DNA from: Streptomyces bicolor
Lineage (GTDB): Bacteria > Actinomycetota > Actinomycetes > Streptomycetales > Streptomycetaceae
Reading direction: 5' to 3'
Assembly (NCBI RefSeq): GCF_000719285.1
Contig: NZ_JOFS01000014.1
Coordinates: forward strand, 1-64,000
DNA: 64,000 nt
Shown here: piece after piece, positions 17,706 to 26,603 of the stretch
How the letters are laid out: the number at the start of each line of letters is the position of its first letter
How positions within the stretch are numbered: position 1 is the first letter of the stretch
Notes under the pieces: model-generated
What the model saw: the letters and a program-made list of their open reading frames with translations, nothing else
The model's database searches: none
What the model was told of the DNA's origin: nothing
Program-made: the position numbers and the translations under genes

Positions 17706-20700
17706 TTGCGCAGACAATTCAAAAGAGCATGCGCGGCCTCTGTCGCCACGGCGGCCGCCGTCGCCCTCGCCGCGGGCATGACCAGCCCGGCGTCGGCCGA
17801 ACCGGAGCAGCGCGCGTCAAGCGCCGCCGCTTCCATCGCGTCCCCCCACCGCATCACCCTGATCACGGGTGACCGGGTCTCCGTCGACTCCAAGGGCCGT
17901 GTGGTCGGCCTGGAGCGGGCGAAGGGGCGCGAGCACATACCCGTACAGATACGCAAGGTCGACGGGCGCACGCTCGTCATCCCGGCCGACGCGGTCCGCC
18001 TGGTCGCCACCGGCAAGCTCGACCAGCGGCTGTTCGACATCACCGAGCTGACCAAGTCCGCCACCCGCGCCTCCCAGGCCAAGGGTCTGAAGGTCATCGT
18101 CGGCTACAAGGGCGCCGCCGCCGGCGCCAAGGCGGACGTCCGCGACGCGGGCACGCTGCGCCGGACCCTGAAGTCCCTGAACGCGGACGCGGTGCAGACC
18201 CCGCAACAGGACGCGCCCGAACTGTGGGACGCGCTCACCAACGGCGACAGGGCGGCCTCCGGCATCGCGCACGTCTGGCTCGACGGCGTCCGCGAGGCCA
18301 GCCTCGACAAGTCCGTGCCGCAGATCGGCGCCCCCAAGGCGTGGGAGGCCGGCTACGACGGCAAGGGCGTCAAGATCGCCGTCCTGGACACCGGCGTCGA
18401 CGCGACCCACCCGGACCTCAAGGACCAGGTGATCGCCGCCAAGAACTTCACGCCGTCCACCTCCGCGGAGGACAAGGTCGGCCACGGCACTCACGTCGCG
18501 TCCATCGCGGCCGGCACCGGTGCCAAGTCGGGCGGCAAGTACAAGGGTGTGGCGCCCGGCGCCGACATCCTCAACGGCAAGGTCCTCGACGACGAGGGCT
18601 TCGGCGACGACTCCGGCATCCTCGCCGGCATGGAGTGGGCCGCCGAGCAGGGCGCCCAGGTCGTCAACCTCAGCCTCGGCGGCATGGACACGCCGGAGAT
18701 CGACCCGCTGGAGGCGGCGGTCAATAAACTGTCCGCCGAGAAGGGGATCCTGTTCGCCATCGCGGCGGGCAACTCCGGGCCGGAGACGGTCGGTTCGCCG
18801 GGCAGCGCCGAGGCCGCGCTCACCGTCGGCGCCGTCGACGACAAGGACGTCCTCGCCCCCTGGTCCAGCACCGGCCCGCGGCTCGGCGACGGCGCCATCA
18901 AGCCGGACGTCACCGCGCCGGGCGTGGCCATCACCGCCGCGTCCGCCAAGGGCAGCCTCATCGAGCAGGAGGTCGGCGAGAACCCGCCCGGCTACCTGAC
19001 CATCGACGGTACGTCCATGGCGACCCCGCATGTCGCGGGCGCGGCGGCGATCCTCAAGCAGCAGCACCCGGACTGGACGTACGCCGAGCTCAAGGGCGCA
19101 CTGACCGGTTCCACCAAGGGCGGCAAGTACACGCCGTTCGAGCAGGGTTCGGGCCGTATCCAGGTCGACAAGGCCATCAAGCAGACCGTGATCGCCGACC
19201 CGGTGTCGGTGAGCTTCGGCACGCAGGCCTGGCCGCACACCGACGACACGCCGGTCACCAAGGGACTGACGTACCGCAACCTCGGTACGAAGGACGTCGA
19301 GCTGACGCTGTCCGCCACGGCCACCAACCCCAAGGGCCAGCCGGCTCCCGCGGGCTTCTTCAAGCTCGGCGCGACGAAGGTGACGGTCCCGGCGGGCGGC
19401 AAGGCCTCCGTCGACATGACCGTCAACACCAAGCTGGGCGGCACGGTCGACGGCGCCTACAGCGCGTATGTGACGGCGACGGGCGGCGGGCAGAGCGTCC
19501 GTACGGCCGCCGCGGTGCAGCGTGAGGTGGAGTCGTACGACGTCACCGTCAAGCACATCGGCCAGGACGGCAAGCCGGCCCCCGAGTACAACACCGCCCT
19601 GTTCGGCTACTCGGACCTGGCGAAGGACCGCCTCTACGAGGTGCCGCTCGCCGAGTCCGGCACCACCAAGATGCGGCTGCCCAAGGGCACGTACCTGCTG
19701 GACGCCTGGATCGCCAAGGACTGGGTGAACCTGGAGGGCGGCCTCGACTGGCTGGTCCAGCCGAAGCTGAGCGTCACCAAGAACACCTCGGTGACCATCG
19801 ACGCCCGGACGGCCAAGAGCGCCGACATCACCGTGCCGGACGCGCAGGCCAAGCAGGTGTTCGCCGCCAGCAACTACTTCTACGACGCGGCGGCCGTCGG
19901 CGTCGGCGTCGGCCTCGACTCCTTCGCCGACCTGCGGATGGCGCACGTCGGTCCGGAGGTCGCGAGCGGTCTGAGCCAGACCTGGAACGGCCAGTGGACC
20001 AAGGGCGCCGGCACCGAGTACGACGTCGCCACCACCGCCAAGGTCAAGAAGATCCAGGGCCACAAGGTCCGCCACTTCAAGGCGGGCGAGCTCGCCAAGG
20101 TGAAGAACAGCCTCGGCGCCTCGGCCCCGAACAAGACGGGCGCGCTGCTCCCGGTCGGCATCTTCCCCGAGGAGGCCGCGCTCAGCACGCCGATCGAGCA
20201 GAAGCTGCCCGGTTCGCGGACGGTGTACCTGTCGACGTCCGACAAGATCAAGTGGACCCTCGACTTCGAGCAGTACGCCGGCAAGGACGCGGACGGTTTC
20301 CCGATCGTCGACGCGTACTACATCCTGGGTGACCCGCAGACCTTCAAGGGCGGCCAGAGCTACTCGAAGACCTTCAACACAGCGGTCTTCGGCCCGCACA
20401 TCAACAAGGACTACGGCCTGATCCGCGAGGGCAACGAGATCTACGGCTTCCTGCCGCTGTTCGCCGACGGCAGCAAGCACGCGGGCTCGTCCGACTTCAC
20501 CTCGGTCACCACCAGCCTGTACCGCAACGGCACCAAGATCGGCACCAACCAGGACCCGCTGTTCGGCAGCGAGACGTTCAAGGTCCCGGTCGGGGACGCC
20601 GAGTACAAGCTGACGACCTCGGTCAAGCGGAGCGTCAAGGTCGCGGCCGCGTCCACGCGGATCGACGCGAGCTGGACCTTCCGCTCCAAGAAGCCGGCCG

Positions 20701-21017
20701 CCGAGCGGGTCATGCTCCCCGCGTCCACGGTCCGCTTCAACGCCAAGACGGGCCTGGACAGCCGGGTCGAGGCCGACAAGAAGGTGACGTTCCCGGTCAC
20801 CGTCGTGGGCTCGGCCGCGGGCAGCAACCTCAAGTCGCTGCACGTGTACGTGTCGTACGACTACGGGCAGACCTGGAAGAAGGTCGACGTCAAGAACGGC
20901 AAGATCACCGTGAAGAACCCGGCGAAGGGGAAGGCCATCTCCTTCCACGCCAAGGTCGCCGACAAGAAGGGCAACAAGTCGACGATCTCGATCTACAACG
21001 CGTACTACGGGAAGTAA
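17706..21017 (+). CDS. Secreted S8 family subtilisin-like serine protease
   Basis: A 1103-residue exported protease. It has a signal peptide of about 31 residues (ending SPASA), an inhibitor-like propeptide, and a catalytic domain with Asp228 (VLDTGVDATHPDL), His260 (GHGTHVAS), oxyanion Asn356 (AAGNSGPE) and Ser437 (DGTSMATPHVAG). About 550 C-terminal residues of beta-rich domains with many Lys/Gly follow, probably for substrate or wall binding. The start is TTG 17706 after AAGGGGGAAAC. It is monocistronic, with a strong terminator downstream. Confidence 0.94.
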   Translation: MRRQFKRACAASVATAAAVALAAGMTSPASAEPEQRASSAAASIASPHRITLITGDRVSVDSKGRVVGLERAKGREHIPVQIRKVDGRTLVIPADAVRLVATGKLDQRLFDITELTKSATRASQAKGLKVIVGYKGAAAGAKADVRDAGTLRRTLKSLNADAVQTPQQDAPELWDALTNGDRAASGIAHVWLDGVREASLDKSVPQIGAPKAWEAGYDGKGVKIAVLDTGVDATHPDLKDQVIAAKNFTPSTSAEDKVGHGTHVASIAAGTGAKSGGKYKGVAPGADILNGKVLDDEGFGDDSGILAGMEWAAEQGAQVVNLSLGGMDTPEIDPLEAAVNKLSAEKGILFAIAAGNSGPETVGSPGSAEAALTVGAVDDKDVLAPWSSTGPRLGDGAIKPDVTAPGVAITAASAKGSLIEQEVGENPPGYLTIDGTSMATPHVAGAAAILKQQHPDWTYAELKGALTGSTKGGKYTPFEQGSGRIQVDKAIKQTVIADPVSVSFGTQAWPHTDDTPVTKGLTYRNLGTKDVELTLSATATNPKGQPAPAGFFKLGATKVTVPAGGKASVDMTVNTKLGGTVDGAYSAYVTATGGGQSVRTAAAVQREVESYDVTVKHIGQDGKPAPEYNTALFGYSDLAKDRLYEVPLAESGTTKMRLPKGTYLLDAWIAKDWVNLEGGLDWLVQPKLSVTKNTSVTIDARTAKSADITVPDAQAKQVFAASNYFYDAAAVGVGVGLDSFADLRMAHVGPEVASGLSQTWNGQWTKGAGTEYDVATTAKVKKIQGHKVRHFKAGELAKVKNSLGASAPNKTGALLPVGIFPEEAALSTPIEQKLPGSRTVYLSTSDKIKWTLDFEQYAGKDADGFPIVDAYYILGDPQTFKGGQSYSKTFNTAVFGPHINKDYGLIREGNEIYGFLPLFADGSKHAGSSDFTSVTTSLYRNGTKIGTNQDPLFGSETFKVPVGDAEYKLTTSVKRSVKVAAASTRIDASWTFRSKKPAAERVMLPASTVRFNAKTGLDSRVEADKKVTFPVTVVGSAAGSNLKSLHVYVSYDYGQTWKKVDVKNGKITVKNPAKGKAISFHAKVADKKGNKSTISIYNAYYGK

Positions 21018-21030
21018 CAGGTCCCTGAGC

Positions 21031-21070
21031 GAGAGCCCCGCCGGAGGTGCCGCCTCCGGTGGGGCTCTCG
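21031..21070 (+). terminator. Hairpin terminator after the subtilase gene
   Basis: GAGAGCCCCGCCGGAGG (from 21031) pairs with CCTCCGGTGGGGCTCTC (to 21069), with one G-T mismatch in the stem and a short loop. Confidence 0.85.
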
Positions 21071-21161
21071 TGTGCGATGCGGGCGTCGGCCGGGGCGGTT
21101 GTCTGAGGCCGGAAGCGGCGGAGGGCGAGCGTCCGGTCGGTTTTCGTGTTTCCGTGAGGCC

Positions 21162-21932
21162 ATGACGGCTCACACGGTGGAATACATCCGGTACCGCATC
21201 CCCGAGCAGAAGTCGGCGGAGTTCCTCGCCGCCTACACCCGGGCCGCGGCCCAACTGGCCGCCTCCCCGCACTGCGTCGACTATGAACTCGCCCGCTGCG
21301 AGGAGGACTTCGAGCACTTCGTCCTGCGCATCACCTGGACGTCGACGGAGGACCACCTGGAGGGCTTCCGCAAGTCGGAGCTGTTCCCCGACTTCCTCGC
21401 CGAGATCCGGCCGTACATCACGCACATCGAGGAGATGCGCCACTACAAGCCGACGGTGGTGCGCGGCGCGGGCGCCTCGGCGCCGACGCTGTATGCCTGG
21501 GCGGGCGGGGCGGAGGCGTTCTCCCGCCTGACGTCGGCCTTCTACGACAAGGTCCGCAAGGACGACCTGCTGGCCCCGCTGTTCGCCAACCTGGACCCGC
21601 ACCACGCGGAACACGTGGCGCTCTGGCTCGGCGAGGTCTTCGGCGGCCCGCCCGCCTACTCCGAGACCCAGGGCGGCCACGGCCACATGGTCGCCAAGCA
21701 CCTGGGCCGGGGGATCACCGAGCCGCAGCGCCGCCGCTGGGTCAACCTCATCCAGGACGCCGCCGACGAGGCGGGCCTGCCGACGGACGCGGAGTTCCGC
21801 TCGGCGTTCCTGGCGTATGTGGAGTGGGGTACGCGGCTGGCGGTGTACTTCTCCGGCCCGGACGCGGCGCCGCCGGCGGAGCAGCCGGTGCCGAAGTGGA
21901 ACTGGGGGGCCGCACCGCCCTACCGGGGATGA
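21162..21932 (+). CDS. Antibiotic-biosynthesis-monooxygenase/truncated haemoglobin chimera
   Basis: A 256-residue fusion. Residues ~1-95 are an ABM ferredoxin-like domain (EYIRYRIPEQKSAEF...HYKPTVV). Residues ~110-240 are a group II truncated globin, with proximal His in VAKHLGRGI and the group II Trp (G8) in RRRWVNLIQDA. The C-terminal tail is Pro-rich, with PKWNWG. Chimeras of this layout have been described in Streptomyces and Frankia; the ABM half may oxidise an aromatic substrate using chemistry linked to the haem half, which is inference. ATG 21162 is chosen because the ABM fold starts there; the longer reading frame from 21072 lacks homology-like sequence. Confidence 0.9.
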   Translation: MTAHTVEYIRYRIPEQKSAEFLAAYTRAAAQLAASPHCVDYELARCEEDFEHFVLRITWTSTEDHLEGFRKSELFPDFLAEIRPYITHIEEMRHYKPTVVRGAGASAPTLYAWAGGAEAFSRLTSAFYDKVRKDDLLAPLFANLDPHHAEHVALWLGEVFGGPPAYSETQGGHGHMVAKHLGRGITEPQRRRWVNLIQDAADEAGLPTDAEFRSAFLAYVEWGTRLAVYFSGPDAAPPAEQPVPKWNWGAAPPYRG

Positions 21933-21945
21933 CGGCGGCGGTACG

Positions 21946-22329
21946 TCAGGCGCCGCTGCCGTACGGCCTCGTCAGGATCTCCAGGTTGTGGCCGTTCGGG
22001 TCCTCGAAATAGGCGCCGCGGCCGCCGTCGTTGCGGTTGATCTCGCCGGGGTGACTGTGGAAGGGGTCGGCCCAGTACGTCAGGCCGGCCTCCCGGATCC
22101 GGCCGAAGATCGTGTCGAAGTCGTCCTCCGACACCAGGAACGCGTAGTGCTGCGGCGTGATGTCGCCGGGGGACTCCAGGTAGTCCAAGGTCACGCCGTT
22201 GGGGATCTCGACCGGGATGAACGGACCGTACTGCGGGCTCACCTGAAGGCCCAGGATGTCGGCGAGGAACCGGGCCGACGCCTTCTTGTCGTGCGCGGCG
22301 ACGATGGTGTGGTTGAGCTGGACGGTCAT
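21946..22329 (-). CDS. VOC (glyoxalase/bleomycin-resistance fold) family protein
   Basis: A 127-residue single VOC unit with paired beta-alpha-beta-beta-beta modules. It begins LNHTIVAAHDKKASARFLADILGL and ends with the canonical YFEDPNGHNLEIL strand, where His and Glu positions are metal ligands in family enzymes. The substrate is unknown; possibilities are dioxygenase, lyase or drug binding. The ATG follows GAGGAGGC. It is convergent with the globin chimera, 13 nt apart. Confidence 0.85.
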   Translation of the reverse strand: MTVQLNHTIVAAHDKKASARFLADILGLQVSPQYGPFIPVEIPNGVTLDYLESPGDITPQHYAFLVSEDDFDTIFGRIREAGLTYWADPFHSHPGEINRNDGGRGAYFEDPNGHNLEILTRPYGSGA

Positions 22330-22463
22330 CGGGGCTGCCTCCTCGTGTGCACGGTTCGGACTGGCCTGCTTTCACGCTAGGCAGCGCTGTCGCGCGGCAC
22401 ATCGGTCGCAGGGAGGGGGTGGCCGTACTCCTCCGGTGCTCGGCCTCCGGAGTTGCTCGTTCC

Positions 22464-22607
22464 GTGCCCCTCGTGTCCGTCCTCGGGGGACTCGGCGCGG
22501 CCGCGCTAATCCAGGTACGGGTCGACCGGGTGCGGCTCGGGCTCACCGCGCGCGTCGGCGGGCCGTATCCGCTGTGGCTGCTGGGGCGCCGTACGGCGAC
22601 ACGCTGA
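22464..22607 (+). pseudogene. C-terminal remnant of a probable FecCD-type siderophore permease
   Basis: An open frame ending at 22607 encodes about 47 residues, finishing GGPYPLWLLGRR plus four residues. This resembles the extreme C-terminus of FecCD iron-siderophore ABC permeases (a GGPxxLWLLxRR end after a hydrophobic helix). Nothing upstream resembles the rest of such a permease, and a strong terminator follows, as expected for the end of a real gene. It is probably the 3' scar of a deleted transporter; the family assignment is tentative. Confidence 0.4.
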
Positions 22608-22640
22608 GGGCCCCGGAGCAGTGCGGCTCCGGGGCCCCTC
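22606..22640 (+). terminator. Strong hairpin terminator
   Basis: GAGGGGCCCCGGAGCC-type stem: GAGGGCCCCGGAG pairs with CTCCGGGGCCCCTC around GCAGTGCGG. It immediately follows the stop of the permease remnant. Confidence 0.75.
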
Positions 22641-22727
22641 GGTCATCGGCGGCCGTTCAGGCCATCGGCGTCAGCGGTCGACGTATCGGATCCTCGCCGT
22701 GTCAGATCGTCCTGTCCGAGCGCTGTA

Positions 22728-23771
22728 TCAGATCGTCGCCGTGTCGATCACGAACCGGTACCGCACATCGCTGCTGAGCACCCGCTCGTACGCCTCGTTG
22801 ATCTGGTCGGCGCGGATGAGCTCGATCTCGGCGCCGAAGTCGTGCCCCGCGCAGAAGTCCAGCATCTCCTGCGTCTCGGCGATGCCGCCGATCATCGAGC
22901 CGGCGAGGGTCTTGCCGCCGCCGATCACGGAGAAGAGGTTGAGGGAGATCGGCTCCTCGGGGGCGCCCACGTTCACCAGCGCGCCCTCCGTCTTCAGCAG
23001 CGTCAGGTAGGCGTTGAAGTCCAGCGGGGCCGACACCGTGGACACGATCAGGTCGAACGTGCCGCGAAGCTCCTCGAAGGTCTTCGGGTCGCTGGTGGCG
23101 TAGTAGTGGTCGGCCCCCAGCTTGAGGCCGTCCTCCTGCTTGCGCAGGGACTGCGAAAGCACCGTCACCTCGGCGCCGAGGGCGTGCGCGATCTTCACGC
23201 CCATGTGGCCGAGGCCGCCCATGCCGAGGATCGCGACCTTCTTGCCGGGGCCGGCGTTCCAGCGCTTCAGCGGGGAGTAGAGGGTGATGCCGGCGCACAG
23301 CAGCGGTGCGGCGACGTCCAGGGACAGGCCGTCGGGGATGCGGACGACGTAGCCCTCGTCGACGACGATCTTCTGCGAGTAGCCGCCGTAGTTGGGCGTG
23401 CCGTCCCGGCCGATGGCGTTGTACGTGGGGCCGATGCTCCCGTTCAGGCAGTACTGCTCCTGCCCTGCCTTGCAGTTCTCGCACTCACGGCAGGAGTCGA
23501 CCAGACAGCCGACGCCCACGCGGTCGCCGACCTTGTACTTCGTCACACCCGGACCGACCTCGGACACCACGCCGGCGATCTCGTGGCCGGGGACCATCGG
23601 GAAGATCGCCTCGCCCCAGCCCTCCCGGGCCTGGTGGATGTCGGAGTGGCAGATACCGGCGAACTTGATGTCGATCAGGACGTCGAACTCGCCGACCTCA
23701 CGGCGCTCGATGGTGGTGCGCTCCAGCGGAGCCTTTGCGGCGGGTGCTGCGTATGCGGCAACGGTGGTCAT
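22728..23771 (-). CDS. Zinc-dependent NAD(P) alcohol dehydrogenase (CAD/AdhC type)
   Basis: A 347-residue medium-chain dehydrogenase. The catalytic zinc ligands are Cys in AGICHSD and His in VPGHEIAG; the structural zinc cluster is [15 protein letters not shown]. The cofactor motif is [29 protein letters not shown] is typical of the YahK/cinnamyl-alcohol subfamily, usually NADPH-linked aldehyde reductases. ATG 23771 is preferred over upstream in-frame starts because AGGAG lies about eight nt before it. It is divergent from an XRE-type regulator, the likely controller. Confidence 0.92.
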   Translation of the reverse strand: MTTVAAYAAPAAKAPLERTTIERREVGEFDVLIDIKFAGICHSDIHQAREGWGEAIFPMVPGHEIAGVVSEVGPGVTKYKVGDRVGVGCLVDSCRECENCKAGQEQYCLNGSIGPTYNAIGRDGTPNYGGYSQKIVVDEGYVVRIPDGLSLDVAAPLLCAGITLYSPLKRWNAGPGKKVAILGMGGLGHMGVKIAHALGAEVTVLSQSLRKQEDGLKLGADHYYATSDPKTFEELRGTFDLIVSTVSAPLDFNAYLTLLKTEGALVNVGAPEEPISLNLFSVIGGGKTLAGSMIGGIAETQEMLDFCAGHDFGAEIELIRADQINEAYERVLSSDVRYRFVIDTATI

Positions 23772-23964
23772 GCCGGGATCTCCTAGGGGGTTCGCGCCCG
23801 GCTGCCTTCTGGTCTGGTCCTGCTGGTCCTGCTTCCGTCCGGGCACGTCGTCAAGCCTGCCGAAGGGCTGCGGAGCTACCCAGACCTCGGGTTTTCGTAC
23901 GTTCGCCGGTCCTACCACTGACGGGGTCAGGCTCGTGTGCGTACGACCGGGAATACTGGAGTGC

Positions 23965-24900
23965 ATGGACGAAAAGCCCGAATCCGCGACGGGGCCCTCC
24001 GCCGGTACCGCCGCCGACACCGGTGCCGGCCTGGACCGGCGCGCCGAACTCAGCGAGTTTCTGCGCACCCGGCGTGCCCGGCTGAAGCCCGAGGACGTCG
24101 GGTTGCCGGACTTCGGGCGGCACCGCAGGGTGCCCGGGCTGCGACGCGAGGAGCTGGCGCAGCTGGCCGGGGTGTCCGTGGCGTACTACACGCGCCTGGA
24201 GCAGGGCAACGGGCGGAACGTCTCGGCGGAGGTCCTCGACGCGATCGCTAGGGCGCTGCGGCTCAGCGACGCCGAGCACGCCCACCTCACGCACCTCGCG
24301 AAGCCGAAGCAGCACAAGAAGAAGCCGGCGGCGCGGGCGGAGCAGGTGCGGCCGGCGCTGGCGCAGCTGCTGGACTCGATCGAGGGGGTGCCCGCATACG
24401 TCACGGGCCGGCGGTCGGACATCCTCGCCTGGAACCGGATGGCGGCGGCCGTCTTCGGCGACTGGTCGGAGCTGCCGGTGCAGGAGCGGAACTGGGCTCG
24501 GCTGGTGTTCCTGAGGCCCGAGTACCGCGAGCTGTTCGTGGAGTGGGACCAGAAGGCGTCCGACATGGTCAGCTATCTGCGCATGGACGCGGGCTGCCAC
24601 CCGGACGACCCGCGCCTGTCCGCCCTGGTCGGCGAACTCTCCGTCAAGAGCGAGGAGTTCCGACGGCTGTGGGCCACGCATGACGTCAAGGAGAAGACGT
24701 ACGGCGTCAAGCACATCCGGCATCCCCTGGTGGGCGAACTGACCCTGAACTTCGAGTCGTTCCGTCTGTCCGACGGCACGGAGCAGGTCCTGATCACCTA
24801 CCACGCGGAGCCGGGGTCGCCGTCGGCGGAGGCGTTGCGGTTGCTGGCGAGCTGGGGGGCGGATGCGACGAAGGCGGGGACGGGGACCTCGGCGCCGTAG
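23965..24900 (+). CDS. XRE-type transcriptional regulator with MmyB-like ligand domain
   Basis: A 311-residue regulator. The HTH (about residues 30-105) contains [28 protein letters not shown], followed by a C-terminal MmyB/PAS-like ligand-binding domain ([27 protein letters not shown] ... [16 protein letters not shown]), a layout very common in Streptomyces and thought to sense small hydrophobic ligands. Its divergent neighbour, the alcohol dehydrogenase across a 193-nt intergenic region, is the probable target. GGAG lies close before ATG 23965. Confidence 0.9.
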   Translation: MDEKPESATGPSAGTAADTGAGLDRRAELSEFLRTRRARLKPEDVGLPDFGRHRRVPGLRREELAQLAGVSVAYYTRLEQGNGRNVSAEVLDAIARALRLSDAEHAHLTHLAKPKQHKKKPAARAEQVRPALAQLLDSIEGVPAYVTGRRSDILAWNRMAAAVFGDWSELPVQERNWARLVFLRPEYRELFVEWDQKASDMVSYLRMDAGCHPDDPRLSALVGELSVKSEEFRRLWATHDVKEKTYGVKHIRHPLVGELTLNFESFRLSDGTEQVLITYHAEPGSPSAEALRLLASWGADATKAGTGTSAP

Positions 24901-24914
24901 ATGTGCGGGGCAGT

Positions 24915-25001
24915 GTGAGGGTATGGGGGCGCGTGAGTGTATGGGGTCACGTGAGTGCGTGTGGCCATGTGAGTGGGTGGGGTCGGCTGAGGGTGTAGGG
25001 G
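24915..25001. repeat. 18-bp imperfect tandem repeat, about five units
   Basis: Units begin at 24915, 24933, 24951, 24969 and 24987 (the last partial, 15 nt), with consensus GTGAGTGNGTATGGGGTC. It lies in the gap after the XRE gene and before the convergent SRPBCC gene. No protein or obvious RNA function is evident. Confidence 0.8.
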
Positions 25002-25078
25002 AACCGTCCGGCTACGCTCCGCCGACGTACGCGGCGCCGACGGTGCGCTGCTCACCGACGCCGACCGCCCGCTCCCTT

Positions 25079-25543
25079 TCAGCGGCTGCGTCCCTCGACC
25101 GCCGAGGCGACCTCGTCCAGGTCCTTGGCGATCGCCTTGCTCACCGCCCGCGACCCCAGGCCGCCCAGAATCCTGGCGAGCAGGCCCGTGACGCCGCCGG
25201 AGGCCTCGGCCGTGAAGGTCATCCGGACCGTCGTCGCCGATGGCCCGTCCGCCCGTAGCACCCACTCCGAGATGTAGTGGGTGCCGTGCGACTCGGCCTC
25301 CACCACATAGCTCTCGGGCGGTTCGCAGGCGGTCACCCACATCTCCTCGGTGGCCTCCTTGCCGAACATCCGCCGGGTCTCCCGCCACCGAGTCCCGACA
25401 CCGAACGCCCCCTCCGTGATCACGTCGACCTTCGAGACACCGCTGAGCACCCGCTCCATGCCCCGAAGATCGGTGAGAGCCTCCCACACGGGCCCCTGGC
25501 CCGCGGCGATACGCCGCTCCACGAGGACGCTTCTGCTGGTCAT
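25079..25543 (-). CDS. SRPBCC (START-like) family protein
   Basis: About 154 residues from ATG 25543 (ATG 25552 is an equally possible start). The sequence MTSRSVLVERRIAAGQGPVWEALTDL opens the helix-grip fold, which continues through WRETRRMFGKEATEEMWVTACEPP to the C-terminal helix DLDEVASAVEG. Such proteins bind hydrophobic ligands or act as cyclase or aromatase-like or stress proteins; nothing here defines a ligand. It is next to the DUF4097 gene on the same strand. Confidence 0.8.
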   Translation of the reverse strand: MTSRSVLVERRIAAGQGPVWEALTDLRGMERVLSGVSKVDVITEGAFGVGTRWRETRRMFGKEATEEMWVTACEPPESYVVEAESHGTHYISEWVLRADGPSATTVRMTFTAEASGGVTGLLARILGGLGSRAVSKAIAKDLDEVASAVEGRSR

Positions 25544-25648
25544 GCCACCCATGAAAGCAGCAGGGTCTGACAATCGCTCGACGGCCGAGGCGACGACCGT
25601 GCTCTGCCGGCGCCGCGGTCCGCGTATGCCCTGCGTACCCACCCGCAC

Positions 25649-26320
25649 CTACAGGCTGCGGGCGGTGATGTCGCCGTGGTCGGTGGTCGCGTGGATGGTC
25701 AGGGCGGCGTCGGGGCCGTCGGTGTTGGTGAGGGTGTTGTGGATGCGGCCGTAGGTGGTGCCGGCGTCGAGGGAGGCGGAGACTCCGCGGGCGGCGCCGA
25801 CGGTGATGTCGCCCTGCTGGGTGCGCAGGGTGAGGGTGCCGCGTACGGCCTCGGTGATCTGGATGTCGCCCCTTTGGGCGCTGATCTCGGCGGGACCGGT
25901 GAGGCGGCCGATGGTGATCTCGCCGTCGTGGGCGGTGAGGTGGGCGCCGGCGGCCTCGTCGAGCTTGACCGAGCGGTAGCCGCCGTCGAGGGTGACGTCG
26001 CCGAGGCGTCCGACGCCGCGCAGTTCGGCGGCGCCGGCCGTGGCCTGGACGCGGGAGCCGACGGGCAGCTGGACCGTCACCTCGACGGCGCCGGAGTGTC
26101 CGAGGAGCCGGTTGTTCGCCTGCGGGGTCTCGATGCGCAGGACGCCGTCGCGGTAGCTGACCTCGATCTGCTCGGCGGTCTTGACGTCGCGGCTCTTGGC
26201 GGCGTTGGCGGGCAGGACCTCGACGGTGGTGTCGGCGCGGTCGGCGGCGATGAGCTGGATGCGGCCGGCGGGGATGTCCAGGACGGCGGTCACCTGGGCG
26301 GGAGAGTCGAACTTCTGCAT
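25649..26320 (-). CDS. DUF4097 family beta-strand repeat protein
   Basis: A 223-residue protein consisting mostly of a right-handed beta-strand repeat (DUF4097/adhesin-like) with recurring turns GDITV, GEITIGRLTG and GDIQITEA. There is no signal peptide or transmembrane segment, so it is probably cytoplasmic. The function of these proteins is unknown; they often pair with a regulator, here the divergent gene at 26604. A strong AAAGGAGC site precedes ATG 26320. The upstream region holds a multi-site operator. Confidence 0.85.
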   Translation of the reverse strand: MQKFDSPAQVTAVLDIPAGRIQLIAADRADTTVEVLPANAAKSRDVKTAEQIEVSYRDGVLRIETPQANNRLLGHSGAVEVTVQLPVGSRVQATAGAAELRGVGRLGDVTLDGGYRSVKLDEAAGAHLTAHDGEITIGRLTGPAEISAQRGDIQITEAVRGTLTLRTQQGDITVGAARGVSASLDAGTTYGRIHNTLTNTDGPDAALTIHATTDHGDITARSL

Positions 26321-26332
26321 CGTGCGCTCCTT

Positions 26333-26362
26333 TGAATGTGCATCTGCTGAATGTGCATCTGC
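26333..26362. repeat. Exact 15-bp tandem duplication in a leader region
   Basis: TGAATGTGCATCTGC occurs twice back to back, 13 nt upstream of the DUF4097 start codon, inside its probable 5' untranslated region. Confidence 0.85.
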
Positions 26363-26423
26363 GTCTGCAGCTGCGTCGCGGGGCCGGTGCGGCCCGTCGT
26401 CGTTTCCGATGACGAAAACGCTA

Positions 26424-26546
26424 CGTTGCGTTCATAGATGAGGCAACAAGCTTGTTGCGTTAAATTGCGATCAGCGCAGGTAAAAGCCGAGAAATCGTTG
26501 CAATGAATTTGAATCTAACGCAACGGGCACTGCCTGGCTTCGTTGC
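26424..26546. promoter_or_regulatory. Operator cluster with CGTTGC/GCAACG half-sites
   Basis: A perfect 16-bp palindrome GCAACAAGCTTGTTGC lies at 26443-26458. CGTTGC recurs at 26424, 26496 and 26541, and CGCAACG at 26519-26525. The region is conspicuously AT-rich for this genome. It lies between the divergent DUF4097 and HTH regulator genes, so it probably is the binding array of the regulator and contains both promoters. Confidence 0.75.
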
Positions 26547-26603
26547 AATGGATTGGTTGTGAACGCTATGCTGCAGACGCCACGGACCACGAAGGAGACC
26601 GCG

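Noticed and set aside
17817..21701. Minus-strand ORF of 1294 codons opposite the subtilase gene
   Set aside because: It is a shadow of the high-GC plus-strand gene. Its composition is Arg/Val/Gly/Leu-rich without family motifs, while the plus strand encodes a complete S8 protease.
24915..25001. CRISPR array
   Set aside because: The units are contiguous 18-bp tandem repeats with no spacers and there are no cas genes.
24798..25487. Minus-strand ORF through the 18-bp repeat with TH/TP-rich translation
   Set aside because: It overlaps the SRPBCC gene in another frame, and its composition follows the tandem repeat.
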